DNA of 64,000 nt, taken from positions 1 to 64,000 of the forward strand of contig URKX01000006.1 of NCBI GenBank assembly GCA_900548545.1, given 5' to 3'. Made by a program: the position numbers and the translations under genes. The stretch's first letter is position 1, and each line of letters begins with the position of its first letter. Source of the DNA: an uncultured Oscillospiraceae bacterium (GTDB lineage: Bacteria > Bacillota > Clostridia > Oscillospirales > Acutalibacteraceae). Shown here piece by piece: positions 1 to 7,459 of this stretch. Under the pieces are notes generated by a model, which was not told the DNA's origin, did no database searches, and worked only from the letters and a program-made list of their open reading frames with translations.

Positions 1-233
1 AGGCCGCTATTACCAACGTTGTAGCCCTGGCCCTCACCGGCATTGGCATGATCCATTCCCCGGGCTTGCTGCTCACTGATACCTACAGCCCGGACCTGGG
101 TTTCGTGGCAGTTTATTGTGTGCTGATCGCAGCTTTCCTGATTATGCACTTTCTTAAATTCAATCAGAAATCCCATCTGGCGGATTTAGAGGCGGAAAAA
201 GCCGCTTCTCTTGAAGCCGCCAAGCAAGAATGA
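1..233 (+). CDS. C-terminal end of a membrane transporter (5' end outside window)
   Basis: An open frame runs from the window edge (codons in phase from base 3) to a TAG-free stop at 231-233, giving about 77 residues of a larger protein. The visible part has a hydrophobic segment, a short loop, a second clear membrane helix (FVAVYCVLIAAFLIMHFL) and a charged cytoplasmic tail rich in Glu, Ala and Lys. This pattern fits the last two helices of an MFS-type carrier, but too little is visible to name the family. It lies 19 bases before the flavoprotein gene on the same strand, so it probably supplies or exports the small molecule handled by the downstream redox enzymes. Confidence 0.6.
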   Translation, partial: AAITNVVALALTGIGMIHSPGLLLTDTYSPDLGFVAVYCVLIAAFLIMHFLKFNQKSHLADLEAEKAASLEAAKQE

Positions 234-252
234 TCCTGGAGGAAATTGCCCT

Positions 253-816
253 ATGAAAACATTAGTCATCACCGGTGCGGCCCGGAAAAACGGCCACACC
301 AACCAAATGGTCAAACTGTTCCTGGACACCCTGGGCGGCGAGTACACCATTATTGACGCCTACCGGGCAGAGAACATCGCCCCCTGCAAAGACTGCCGCT
401 ATTGCTGGCACAAAAAGGGCTGTTCCATCCACGACGGTATGGACGAAGTCTACCAGCTGCTGGAAGAGGCCGACAATGTGGTGCTGGCTTCTCCCATGTA
501 TTTCCACTCCGTCACCGGCAAATTCAAAAGCCTCATCGACCGGTTCCAGGTATACTGGGCCGGCCACGTGCGGAACGATATGCCTGAGAAGCCTTTGCGC
601 AAAGGCGCCATTCTGATGGTGGGCGGTGCGCCCAGCTTCCCCAACCAGTTCCTGGGCGGCGAGCTAGTGATGAAAAACCTTTTGAACGACCTGAGCACCG
701 AGTGCCTGGGCGAGGTGTGCCTTCCCAACTCGGACCACGACTCTTTGGAGACCCGCCCGGACATCGCCCAGCAGGTGGTGGAATTGGCCGAGAAAATGAA
801 GGCGGCCCAAAATTAA
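253..816 (+). CDS. NAD(P)H-dependent FMN reductase / flavodoxin-fold flavoprotein
   Basis: This 187-residue protein belongs to the flavodoxin-like NADPH-dependent FMN reductase family. The FMN phosphate loop is GAARKNGHT (residues 8-16), and ASPMYFHSVTG near residue 80 is the second flavin loop. A cysteine cluster at residues 45, 48, 51 and 57 matches the CxxCxxC-x5-C pattern common in this family, where it can be redox active or bind a cluster. The start at 253 is preferred over an upstream in-frame ATG at 211 because GGAGG lies just before it and homologues begin at this beta strand. It is the second gene of a compact redox operon and may pass electrons to the enzymes that follow; its partner is not known. 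Confidence 0.85.
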   Translation: MKTLVITGAARKNGHTNQMVKLFLDTLGGEYTIIDAYRAENIAPCKDCRYCWHKKGCSIHDGMDEVYQLLEEADNVVLASPMYFHSVTGKFKSLIDRFQVYWAGHVRNDMPEKPLRKGAILMVGGAPSFPNQFLGGELVMKNLLNDLSTECLGEVCLPNSDHDSLETRPDIAQQVVELAEKMKAAQN

Positions 817-866
817 ATCCAGCGAAACGCGTGAATAAAAAACGATAGAAATAGGAGGACACAATC

Positions 867-1247
867 ATGCAAGGTTACACTTATGTCAAAGGCGAGCACT
901 ATCCCGTAGAACATCTGGTTTTTGAAACGGCCCCCGAGCACGTGCAGGAGTTCCTGGACGTAGACCACGAGGTCTGGACCCTGGGTGAGGCGGAAACCGA
1001 CCTGTTCGACCACATCCCCTTCCTGTACAAGGAAGTCTGGGTCAACGACAACAAGCCCGGCGAGATGCATTTCATCTTCGTGTGGGAGAGCATTGAGAGC
1101 TGGCACAAGGTAGACGACCCTGACCTGCAGGCCAAATTCATCGCCAACTTCGAGTCCAAGTTCCAGCATCCTTATAAGCTGACACGCTGCGTCCAGAACG
1201 AGGAAAACTTCGGCGTCCACCGCTATAGCCGTTTCGAGCGCATCTAA
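867..1247 (+). CDS. TIGR03792-like small protein (dimeric alpha/beta barrel type)
   Basis: A 126-residue acidic protein preceded by a strong AGGAGG. Its features, a PEHVQEFLDVDHEVWT helix, a KEVWVNDNKPGEMHF strand, and a following segment with two tryptophans and VDDPDLQ, resemble the TIGR03792 group. These are small ferredoxin-like or ABM-type proteins of unknown role, often dimeric. No catalytic residues can be assigned. It lies between the flavoprotein and the SDR gene with short gaps (50 and 28 bases). In such operons these small barrels are sometimes monooxygenase-like or ligand-binding subunits, but that is inference. Confidence 0.7.
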   Translation: MQGYTYVKGEHYPVEHLVFETAPEHVQEFLDVDHEVWTLGEAETDLFDHIPFLYKEVWVNDNKPGEMHFIFVWESIESWHKVDDPDLQAKFIANFESKFQHPYKLTRCVQNEENFGVHRYSRFERI

Positions 1248-1275
1248 AACTTTTGTGGGAAAGGATCTGTTTACA

Positions 1276-2007
1276 ATGAAATTCGAGAATAAAGTTGTCA
1301 TTGTCACCGGCGCCAGTTCCGGTATCGGTGAAGGCGTGGCAAAAATGTTCCTGGAAGAAGGAGCCAAGCTGGTAGGCTGCGGCATCGAGCCCGCCATGAA
1401 GATCGAAAGTGAGAACGCCATCTATGTCCAGGCAGACCTGACCAACCCCGAGCAGGCCAAAAACGTAGTGGAAAAGGCTGTAGAAGCTTTTGGCCATGTG
1501 GACAAGCTGGTATGCTGCGCTGGCGTTACCTTTATCGGTTCTCTGGAGAACACCGAATACAACACCTTTATGCGGGAGCTGTCCATCAACCTGGGCGGTG
1601 TGTTCAATATGTGCAAGGCCGCGGTGAAGGAACTTGTCAAGAGCGATGACCCCTCTATCGTCACCATCGGCTCCGACCTTGGCGTGCGGCCCATCCCGGA
1701 GCGTATCGGCTACTGCCCCTCCAAGGCTGGCGTCATCATGCTGACCAAGTGCATCGCCCTGGAGTACGCCCCCAAGGTACGGGTCAATTGTGTGCTGCCC
1801 GGCCTGGTGCGCACCCCCATGATCGAGCAGCGCTTCCAGGAGGCTGAGGACCCCGCCGCCCTGGAAGAGTCCTACGCTTCCCTGTATCCCCTGCACAAGA
1901 TGGGCAAAGTGACCGATATGGCCAACGCGGTGAAATTCCTCTCCAGCGAAGAAGCCGGCTTTATCACCGGCGAGATCATGAACGTCTGCGGCGGCAGCCT
2001 GATTTAA
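1276..2007 (+). CDS. Short-chain dehydrogenase/reductase (SDR, Rossmann)
   Basis: A classical SDR of 243 residues. The nucleotide loop TGASSGIG is at residues 11-18, CCAGV near 80-84 stands in for the usual NAG motif, the conserved Asn is at 105, and the catalytic Ser133, Tyr146 and Lys150 (YCPSK) are all present. The ATG at 1276 is chosen over the upstream TTG/GTG-type frame start because family members begin two residues before FENKVVIVTG and GGGAAAGG lies 10-15 bases upstream. It should reduce or oxidise a carbonyl/alcohol with NAD(P)H. The substrate cannot be read from the sequence. It is followed after 12 bases by a RibD-like reductase. Confidence 0.9.
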   Translation: MKFENKVVIVTGASSGIGEGVAKMFLEEGAKLVGCGIEPAMKIESENAIYVQADLTNPEQAKNVVEKAVEAFGHVDKLVCCAGVTFIGSLENTEYNTFMRELSINLGGVFNMCKAAVKELVKSDDPSIVTIGSDLGVRPIPERIGYCPSKAGVIMLTKCIALEYAPKVRVNCVLPGLVRTPMIEQRFQEAEDPAALEESYASLYPLHKMGKVTDMANAVKFLSSEEAGFITGEIMNVCGGSLI

Positions 2008-2019
2008 GGGAGGTACACC

Positions 2020-2970
2020 ATGGCTACATCCCTGTTCAAAATGCCTTTTGACGTCCAGCGGCTGAAGGTCCAGCGCATCTACACCAGCCCCGAACTCTCC
2101 CACTGCCAGGTGGAAACCATGAGCTGCGATAAAATCCGGGAGATCTACGGTGACCTGAAGTTTGTGGAGCTCCACGAGGACCGGCCCTGCACCTACACCT
2201 CCCTGGTGACCTCTATCGACGGGCGTATTGCCTTTACCGACGCCCCCCAGGGCCCCCTGATTGCCAAAAAGAACAAGTATGACCCCGCCGGCGCTGACAC
2301 GGACTGGTTCATACTGAATATGCTCCGGGCCGTTTCCGATGGCGTCATGCTGGGCGCCGGTACCATGAACGCCGAAAGCGACTACACCTGTCACGTGTTC
2401 GACCAGGACATGGAGGATATGCGCATCGCCAACGGGAAGAACCCGGTTCCCTGGAACATTATCACCTCCCTGGATGCCACGGACATTCCCTTCAGCCACA
2501 TCCTGTTCAACACCCCCGAGGTGCCTGTGATGATCTCCACCTCCCGCAAGGGTGTGGAACTGGTGAAGGAAAACCTGAAAAACGACGCTTATTATGTGGA
2601 CGCCCCCTCTATGGAGGCCGTGACAGAGGAGCTCATTCAGGGCATGAAAGAGAACGCGGGCAAGGTGCTGGTCATCGGCACCGGCGACACCGCCCCCGAT
2701 TCCAAGGTGGCCCTATATGTGCTGAAGAAGTTCGGCATTGACCGCCTGCTGGTAGAAACCCCTTCTTATATGCACTACCTGGTTTCCCAGAAAATGATGG
2801 ACGAGCTGTTCTTCAACTACTCCTGTATCTATGTGGGCGGCCAAGCGCTGACCATCGGCAAGTTTGGCAAGGAGTTCACCAGCGAGGACCATCCCCACAC
2901 CCGGATGCTCTCCATCCACACGCATAGCGACCATTTCTTCTATCTCCGCCACAAGCTGATTTACGACTGA
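2020..2970 (+). CDS. RibD C-terminal domain-like (dihydrofolate reductase-fold) reductase
   Basis: A 316-residue protein whose core (residues 60-290) has the RibD C-terminal/DHFR-like fold: YTSLVTSIDGRIA, then LRAVSDGVMLGAGT, and a later LLVETPSYM region equivalent to the family's EGG loop. There is no deaminase domain, so it is not a complete RibD. No riboflavin genes surround it, so it is more likely an NADPH reductase of another small molecule. A GGGAGG sits just before the ATG. It is the last gene of the operon and is followed by a strong terminator at 3013-3043. Confidence 0.8.
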   Translation: MATSLFKMPFDVQRLKVQRIYTSPELSHCQVETMSCDKIREIYGDLKFVELHEDRPCTYTSLVTSIDGRIAFTDAPQGPLIAKKNKYDPAGADTDWFILNMLRAVSDGVMLGAGTMNAESDYTCHVFDQDMEDMRIANGKNPVPWNIITSLDATDIPFSHILFNTPEVPVMISTSRKGVELVKENLKNDAYYVDAPSMEAVTEELIQGMKENAGKVLVIGTGDTAPDSKVALYVLKKFGIDRLLVETPSYMHYLVSQKMMDELFFNYSCIYVGGQALTIGKFGKEFTSEDHPHTRMLSIHTHSDHFFYLRHKLIYD

Positions 2971-3012
2971 GTGCTGCGGTCCGCGGCTTGAACGGGCGGG
3001 ATCCATCCTATA

Positions 3013-3043
3013 AAAAGAGGAGCCTTCCAGCGGCTCCTCTTTT
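3013..3043. terminator. Bidirectional intrinsic terminator between convergent genes
   Basis: A perfect 12-bp stem (AAAAGAGGAGCC / GGCTCCTCTTTT) with a 7-base loop and A/T runs on both sides. It lies between the convergent reductase (+) and ROK regulator (-) genes and can end both transcripts. Confidence 0.9.
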
Positions 3044-3056
3044 GCTAAAATAAGTT

Positions 3057-4247
3057 TTAGCCATTTGTTTCGGCGTCATTGGCCTGGTCTTGGAAAAATT
3101 GGCAGATAGCCTGGTGGGCGGCGCCCAGGATAGGCCCGCTCTTCCCCAGGGGGGAAAGCACCACTTTCTCCGCATGGGTGATAGGAAGGATCATCTTCCG
3201 GAGGATCTCCGGCAAATAATAAGGCAAGGCCGAGAGCAGCTCCGAGCTGATGACAATCACCTGGCAGTCGAAAATGAAAATGATGTTGGTCAGCCCTACC
3301 GCCAGGTAAGTGATAAACCGGTCTAACACTTGGCGTGCAATGGGATCTTGGCGGCGAATGAGGGAAGCAAGCTCCTGGATGGAGGAAATTGGCTGCGGAA
3401 GCACGGAATTCGCATAAGCGGTCACTGCGCCATCGGAACAATACTGCTCCCAACAGCCGTATTTCCCACAGGAACACTGGGCAGGCTCGTCAAAATTGAT
3501 GGTGTGGTGCCCGATGGCATTGGCAAACCCGTGGAAACCCCGGAACACCTCGCCATTGGTAATCAGCCCCACAGAAATGGAATCACCGATGTTGACCATT
3601 GCCAGGCTTTGCAAAGGCTCCTGTTCCAGTTCCCCCATGCCGCCAATCAGCTCCTGTTGGGCCAAAGCGGCCAAGTTGCCGTCATTGTCCAGGGAAACCG
3701 GCACTTGATACCGTTCTTCCAGGAGGCTGCGCAAATCCACGTTCCGCCAACCACGCCGGGGGATAAAACGGATCAACCCCGAGAGATCCACCACGCCGTG
3801 GACAGCAACACCCATGCCTACGAGCCCGTACCGGGTGGCGGGCATTTGGGCCAACAGCCTGTCCACCGCCTGGCACACCTGGTCGTACACGCAGAGGAAA
3901 TCCTCACCCTGGGTGGAGAACTGCTCCCGGGCCAGCACGGATTCCCCAGAGAGGTCCGTCAGGATGGCCTGCACGCGGCTGATATCAATGTCTAGGGCAA
4001 CAGCGCAGCCAGCCCCATATAAAGGGGTAAGGAGGATCGGTTTGCGGCCACCCTCAGAATGCCCCAACTGGGACTCGGCCAACAGGCCGGCGTCGATCCA
4101 CTCTTTGACAATAGTGGAAACCGTGGCCTTGTTCAAGCCGGTGCGCCGGCCGATCTCCGCCCGGCTGATGGGGGAATGGGCCAGCACCTGGCGCATAATC
4201 TCCCAGCGGTTGGCTACACGGATGTCCTTTGTCTGCGTGATTTTCAT
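3057..4247 (-). CDS. ROK-family transcriptional repressor, XylR-like
   Basis: 396 residues with an N-terminal winged helix (SPISRAEIGRRTGLNKATVS, residues 25-44) followed by GGRKP (66-70), both closely resembling Bacillus-type XylR. The rest is a ROK sugar-kinase fold with the zinc motif CSCGKYGCWE at 258-267 and a GHH at 246-248. The phosphate loop is ALDIDIS instead of DxGxT, so kinase activity is unlikely and the domain probably senses a sugar. It is transcribed away from the tautomerase gene. A good candidate target is the palindrome at 17049-17082 in front of the binding-protein operon, whose centre resembles a XylR operator. No copy of that palindrome is seen before this gene. Confidence 0.88.
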   Translation of the reverse strand: MKITQTKDIRVANRWEIMRQVLAHSPISRAEIGRRTGLNKATVSTIVKEWIDAGLLAESQLGHSEGGRKPILLTPLYGAGCAVALDIDISRVQAILTDLSGESVLAREQFSTQGEDFLCVYDQVCQAVDRLLAQMPATRYGLVGMGVAVHGVVDLSGLIRFIPRRGWRNVDLRSLLEERYQVPVSLDNDGNLAALAQQELIGGMGELEQEPLQSLAMVNIGDSISVGLITNGEVFRGFHGFANAIGHHTINFDEPAQCSCGKYGCWEQYCSDGAVTAYANSVLPQPISSIQELASLIRRQDPIARQVLDRFITYLAVGLTNIIFIFDCQVIVISSELLSALPYYLPEILRKMILPITHAEKVVLSPLGKSGPILGAAHQAICQFFQDQANDAETNG

Positions 4248-4296
4248 GGCGGCTCGCTCTTTTCTACGTTGAATACGGTTCCATTGTTATAAAAAG

Positions 4297-4302
4297 ATTA
4301 TA
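4297..4302 (-). promoter_or_regulatory. -10 box for the ROK regulator (tentative)
   Basis: TATAAT on the minus strand, about 50 bases before the start codon, in an AT-rich patch. The -35 at 17 bases spacing (TGGAAC) is weak. The same AT-rich patch may also hold the divergent promoter of the tautomerase gene. Confidence 0.4.
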
Positions 4303-4371
4303 CTATATTTTATCAAAAAGTTCCAGGGCCTTGGTTAAAAACAGAGGCTTTAGGAAGAAGGAGACTCTATT

Positions 4372-4719
4372 ATGCCTTGTATTCAAATCAAAACGAATGT
4401 ACAGGTTTCCCACGAGACAGCCCAGACAATTAAGGGGCAGCTGGGGCGCATCATTACCAACCTTCCTGAAAAAACGGAAGACTGGCTGATGGTCACCCTA
4501 GAGGACCAGTGCCGTATGTGGTTCCGGGGCGAAAGCAGCAACCCCCTGGCCATTGTAGAGGTCAAGGTTTTTGGAAACAAGATTGACCGGGAAGGCTCTG
4601 AAAAGATGACCCAGGAGGTGTGCGCCCTGTTCCAAAAGGAACTCGGCGTAGATCCCAAGGATATGTATGTCCGCTACCTGGCTTCACCTGACTGGGGATG
4701 GAACAACGGCAATTTCTAA
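4372..4719 (+). CDS. MIF/tautomerase-superfamily protein
   Basis: 115 residues, the usual size of macrophage migration inhibitory factor (MIF) family proteins. Pro2 directly follows the start Met and becomes the catalytic N-terminal proline after Met removal. The segment LMVTLEDQCRMWFRGESSNPLAIVEVKVFG and the C-terminal DPKDMYVRYLASPDWGWNNGNF match the MIF pattern. It probably tautomerises a phenylpyruvate-like keto acid, the activity known in the family; its true substrate is unknown. AAGGAG precedes the start and a terminator follows, so it is a single-gene unit divergent from the ROK gene. Confidence 0.85.
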   Translation: MPCIQIKTNVQVSHETAQTIKGQLGRIITNLPEKTEDWLMVTLEDQCRMWFRGESSNPLAIVEVKVFGNKIDREGSEKMTQEVCALFQKELGVDPKDMYVRYLASPDWGWNNGNF

Positions 4720-4736
4720 GCTCCCTGCAAATACCG

Positions 4737-4772
4737 AAAAACGTCCGCCTTTAAGGAGGCAGACGTTTTTTC
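4737..4772 (+). terminator. Intrinsic terminator after the tautomerase gene
   Basis: AAAAACGTC-GCCT pairs with AGGC-GACGTTTTT (one mismatch) and is followed by further T runs on the + strand. Confidence 0.85.
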
Positions 4773-4925
4773 TTTTTTGGCGTTGAAAGCGCTCTTCGCG
4801 CCATATTTATCCAGCGAATACTGCCGGGCCTTCCCTATGACGGCGCCAGCCCGCGGCCGGATTAGGATAGGCGGGAACCCTCTCCGCACAACGGCTCAAA
4901 ACCGCGGAATGATTGGCAATAGTAG

Positions 4926-4954
4926 TTGATTGGCAACATACGAAATGCTATAAT
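4926..4954 (+). promoter_or_regulatory. Promoter of the dGTPase gene
   Basis: TTGATT at 4926-4931 and a perfect TATAAT at 4949-4954, spaced by 17 bases and ending 33 bases before the chosen start. The 9-mer GATTGGCAA occurs at 4911-4919 and again at 4928-4936, overlapping the -35 box. Confidence 0.75.
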
Positions 4955-4987
4955 ATGAAAAATCAAACAAAAGGGAGTGGAATCAAA

Positions 4988-6457
4988 ATGGAATGGACGT
5001 CTTTACTGTCAACAGACAGGCTGGGCGAAGAAAGCCCCGAGCCCAGAGACTGGGCAAACTATCCTATCAATACATTTGAAAAAGATTACAACAAAATCGT
5101 TTCCAGCGCCGCTTTTCGCAGGCTCCAAGACAAAACGCAAGTGTTTCCCTTGGATAAAAGCGATTTTGTACGCACACGGCTCACCCACTCCATTGAGGTA
5201 TCCACGGTCGCGCGCCAACTGGGTATCATGATCTCAAAAAACACAACCCGGTACAGGCAGCAGGATGTAGCCGATTTCGCGGAAGATATTTCTTCTGTTC
5301 TATTGTGCGCAGGGCTTTTGCACGATTTAGGCAACCCGCCTTTTGGCCATTTCGGCGAAGAAGTGATCGGTGAGTGGTTTAAAAACAACCTTGGCAGAAT
5401 CCTCTACCGGTCAAACGAAGATATGCCGGCGGAACAACGGCGCACTGTAAAAGCCATGCTGACACCTCAGATGGCCGCTGATCTGGAGCATTTCGAGGGC
5501 AATGCCCAAGCCTTGCGGCTGCTCTCCAAGTCCCGATATAGTTCCGACATAAACGTTTCCGTTTCCGTGATTAGCACACTGAGCAAATACCCCACCAATT
5601 CCCTTTCTTTTTGCAGGACCGCCGCTGATGTAGCCGCACATAAACCGGGCTATTACTTTGCGGAAGAAGAAGTTTTCCTGCGAATCGCTAATCAGGTGGG
5701 AACAGCAGGAAACAATGGTATCATTCACCGGCATCCACTCACATTTTTTCTGGAAGCAGCAGATGACATCGCCTACGCCACAGCTGATCTGGAGGACGCC
5801 TTCAAAAAGGGGCTATTCACGCTTCCGGAATTTATAGAGTTTTTTAAAGATGGATATAACCACCGTCAAGTAGGCGTCCGTACCGGCCCGAACAACTACT
5901 CAAAGGAACACTACTCTAATGAGTTGATTGAAGCGCTTGAAAACTATATGGATCTGCCAGAAGACGAACGGTTTCACCGTTGGATCCACTACGCCCGCCG
6001 CTGGCTCATGCACAATGCTACATTCCGCTTTTCAAAAGAATATGAGGCGATTATGGGCGGAACATTCCAGGAAGAGCTTTTCAGCAATGTAAATCACACC
6101 ATCACCATGAAAATACTCAAAAACGCGATGGTGGAGTTTGTTTATCATTCGCCCGGGATCCTGAGGCTGGAACTTTCCGCCCAAACGATCCTTTCCTTTC
6201 TCCTGGATAAATTTGTCCATGCTGTGCTGTATTTTGGATGTGAGGACGATACTTATAAATTGACGCAAGCGGATAAGAAATGCCTGCATTTAATTTCCAG
6301 CAACTATAAGAACGACTACCAAAACGAAATCCGCGGCCATGAGGAGGACGAAAGCTTCTGCTTGTACCTGCGTCTGCTGATGGTAACCGATTACATTAGC
6401 GGGATGACGGACTCTTTTGCCCGGACGCTCTATCGGGAGTTAAGCGGAATAGAGTAA
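4988..6457 (+). CDS. dgt: dGTP triphosphohydrolase (HD domain)
   Basis: 489 residues of the Dgt family, which hydrolyses dGTP to deoxyguanosine and triphosphate. The N-terminal NTFEKDYNKIVSSAAFRRLQDKTQVF segment is diagnostic, and the metal ligands are H67 (RLTHSIEV), H112 and D113 (LLHDLGNPPFGH), with a later ADDIAYATADLEDA helix carrying a further Asp. Length is normal. The ATG at 4988 is chosen because AAGGGAGTGG lies just before it; the in-frame ATG at 4913 would overlap the promoter. The gene reads as more AT-rich than its neighbours and has its own promoter, which could mean recent acquisition. It faces the acetyltransferase gene with only 26 bases between the stops. Confidence 0.93.
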   Translation: MEWTSLLSTDRLGEESPEPRDWANYPINTFEKDYNKIVSSAAFRRLQDKTQVFPLDKSDFVRTRLTHSIEVSTVARQLGIMISKNTTRYRQQDVADFAEDISSVLLCAGLLHDLGNPPFGHFGEEVIGEWFKNNLGRILYRSNEDMPAEQRRTVKAMLTPQMAADLEHFEGNAQALRLLSKSRYSSDINVSVSVISTLSKYPTNSLSFCRTAADVAAHKPGYYFAEEEVFLRIANQVGTAGNNGIIHRHPLTFFLEAADDIAYATADLEDAFKKGLFTLPEFIEFFKDGYNHRQVGVRTGPNNYSKEHYSNELIEALENYMDLPEDERFHRWIHYARRWLMHNATFRFSKEYEAIMGGTFQEELFSNVNHTITMKILKNAMVEFVYHSPGILRLELSAQTILSFLLDKFVHAVLYFGCEDDTYKLTQADKKCLHLISSNYKNDYQNEIRGHEEDESFCLYLRLLMVTDYISGMTDSFARTLYRELSGIE

Positions 6458-6483
6458 ACCGAACCGCCCGAGAGGAAAGCCGA

Positions 6484-7005
6484 TTACCATGCGTTCAACA
6501 TAACCGTGTCACGCAATGCCCGCTGAAATGTTTCGTATTCTTCCGGTGTCAAGGCATTCGGCGAACTCATTACCACAAGGCCATGTCCCTCGTGGCCTTT
6601 GTGGTATGGCGGGTGGATGTGCGAATATGGGTTTTCCACAAATCCACAGCGTTGGTAAAACACTTTTCTCCGCCGGGACACCTCATTCACAGGCGGGTCG
6701 ATTTCCAAAATTAGCGGTCTTTCCTGTAAAGCAGCTAGGATTTTCTGTCCATACCGCTTATTCCTCATAGCGGGCAAAACACAAAAATGCTCAATATAAA
6801 GAAAACCGTCAATATCCCAGTATAAAATTTCTCCCACAAATGTACCGCCATCGCAAACAACGTCAAAATGATACGCAGGGTTTCTTAAGATATCGGTTTG
6901 CGACATTTCCTCACGTTGTTCATAGGGCGGGAAACTAATTTTGTAAAGATGAATCGCATCCTCATAAAGCGGATGCTCCGGACCTGTAATTCTCTCAAAC
7001 ACCAT
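6484..7005 (-). CDS. GNAT-family N-acetyltransferase
   Basis: 173 residues with a GNAT layout: YKISFPPYEQRE near residue 27, the beta-4 strand FLYIEHFCVLPAMRNKRYGQKIL with the acetyl-CoA loop (R/Q-x-x-G-x, residues ~80-88), then a family-typical VFYQRCGFVENPY at ~113-125. The substrate is unknown. GGGAGG precedes the start and a good promoter lies at 7066-7094. No terminator is visible between it and the convergent dGTPase gene. Confidence 0.85.
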   Translation of the reverse strand: MVFERITGPEHPLYEDAIHLYKISFPPYEQREEMSQTDILRNPAYHFDVVCDGGTFVGEILYWDIDGFLYIEHFCVLPAMRNKRYGQKILAALQERPLILEIDPPVNEVSRRRKVFYQRCGFVENPYSHIHPPYHKGHEGHGLVVMSSPNALTPEEYETFQRALRDTVMLNAW

Positions 7006-7065
7006 AAAGTGGACCTCCCGTAAAAATTGGCTGACTCCCTTTTCCCGTTTTTATAAGTTTTCTAA

Positions 7066-7094
7066 ATAATATCATGTCTGGGGAACCACTGCAA
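7066..7094 (-). promoter_or_regulatory. Promoter of the GNAT gene
   Basis: On the minus strand TTGCAG (7094-7089) and TATTAT (7071-7066) are spaced by 17 bases, about 60 bases before the start codon. Confidence 0.7.
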
Positions 7095-7459
7095 GGTTTT
7101 CCCCTTGTGATCCTCCTCTTCCGTTCTCTCCCCCGGTATAACACCTCTGGAATACGCGCTCCACAGCTAAACCCGCACAAGAAAGGCGCACTGCTCCCCA
7201 GCAGGGGAACAGTGCGCCTTTTTGCCGCGATGTATTTAAAAAAACCATTGCGGGGAATTTCAAAAGTGTGGCGCTTTTCACCGGCTTCTTGCCAAAAAGC
7301 TTTTCGCTTTTCTAAGACTCCTTGCAAAGCTCCACTGAGGCCCCGCTATAACACGCCGGGATCCGAAGCAGAAAGCAGTACATCCGGCCCAAACGGCCCG
7401 GCAGGAACGCAGAAAACGACACCCAGCGTCAAGCTTTCGTTAGAACAAAAGCACTTCCC
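7095..7459. other. Gene-free interval before the esterase gene end
   Basis: About 365 bases with no convincing gene on either strand. Short open frames here have no recognisable protein pattern and no ribosome binding site. Apart from the hairpin at 7183-7220, nothing was identified. Confidence 0.6.
7183..7220. terminator. Strong hairpin, likely terminator of the polysaccharide operon
   Basis: AAGGCGCACTG and CCCC pair with GGGG and CAGTGCGCCTT around an AGCA loop, giving about 15 bp. T-rich sequence follows on both strands. It lies about 240 bases past the stop of the CE15-like gene, the last gene of the minus-strand operon. Confidence 0.7.

Noticed and set aside
1138..2499. A 453-codon minus-strand frame over the SDR and RibD-like genes
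   Set aside because: The + strand genes have clear motifs and ribosome binding sites; the antisense frame has neither.
2020..2970. Riboflavin biosynthesis enzyme RibD
   Set aside because: Only the reductase-like fold is present, without the deaminase domain, and no rib genes are nearby.
3057..4247. Glucokinase of the ROK family
   Set aside because: The N-terminal winged helix and the missing DxGxT loop mark it as a regulator.
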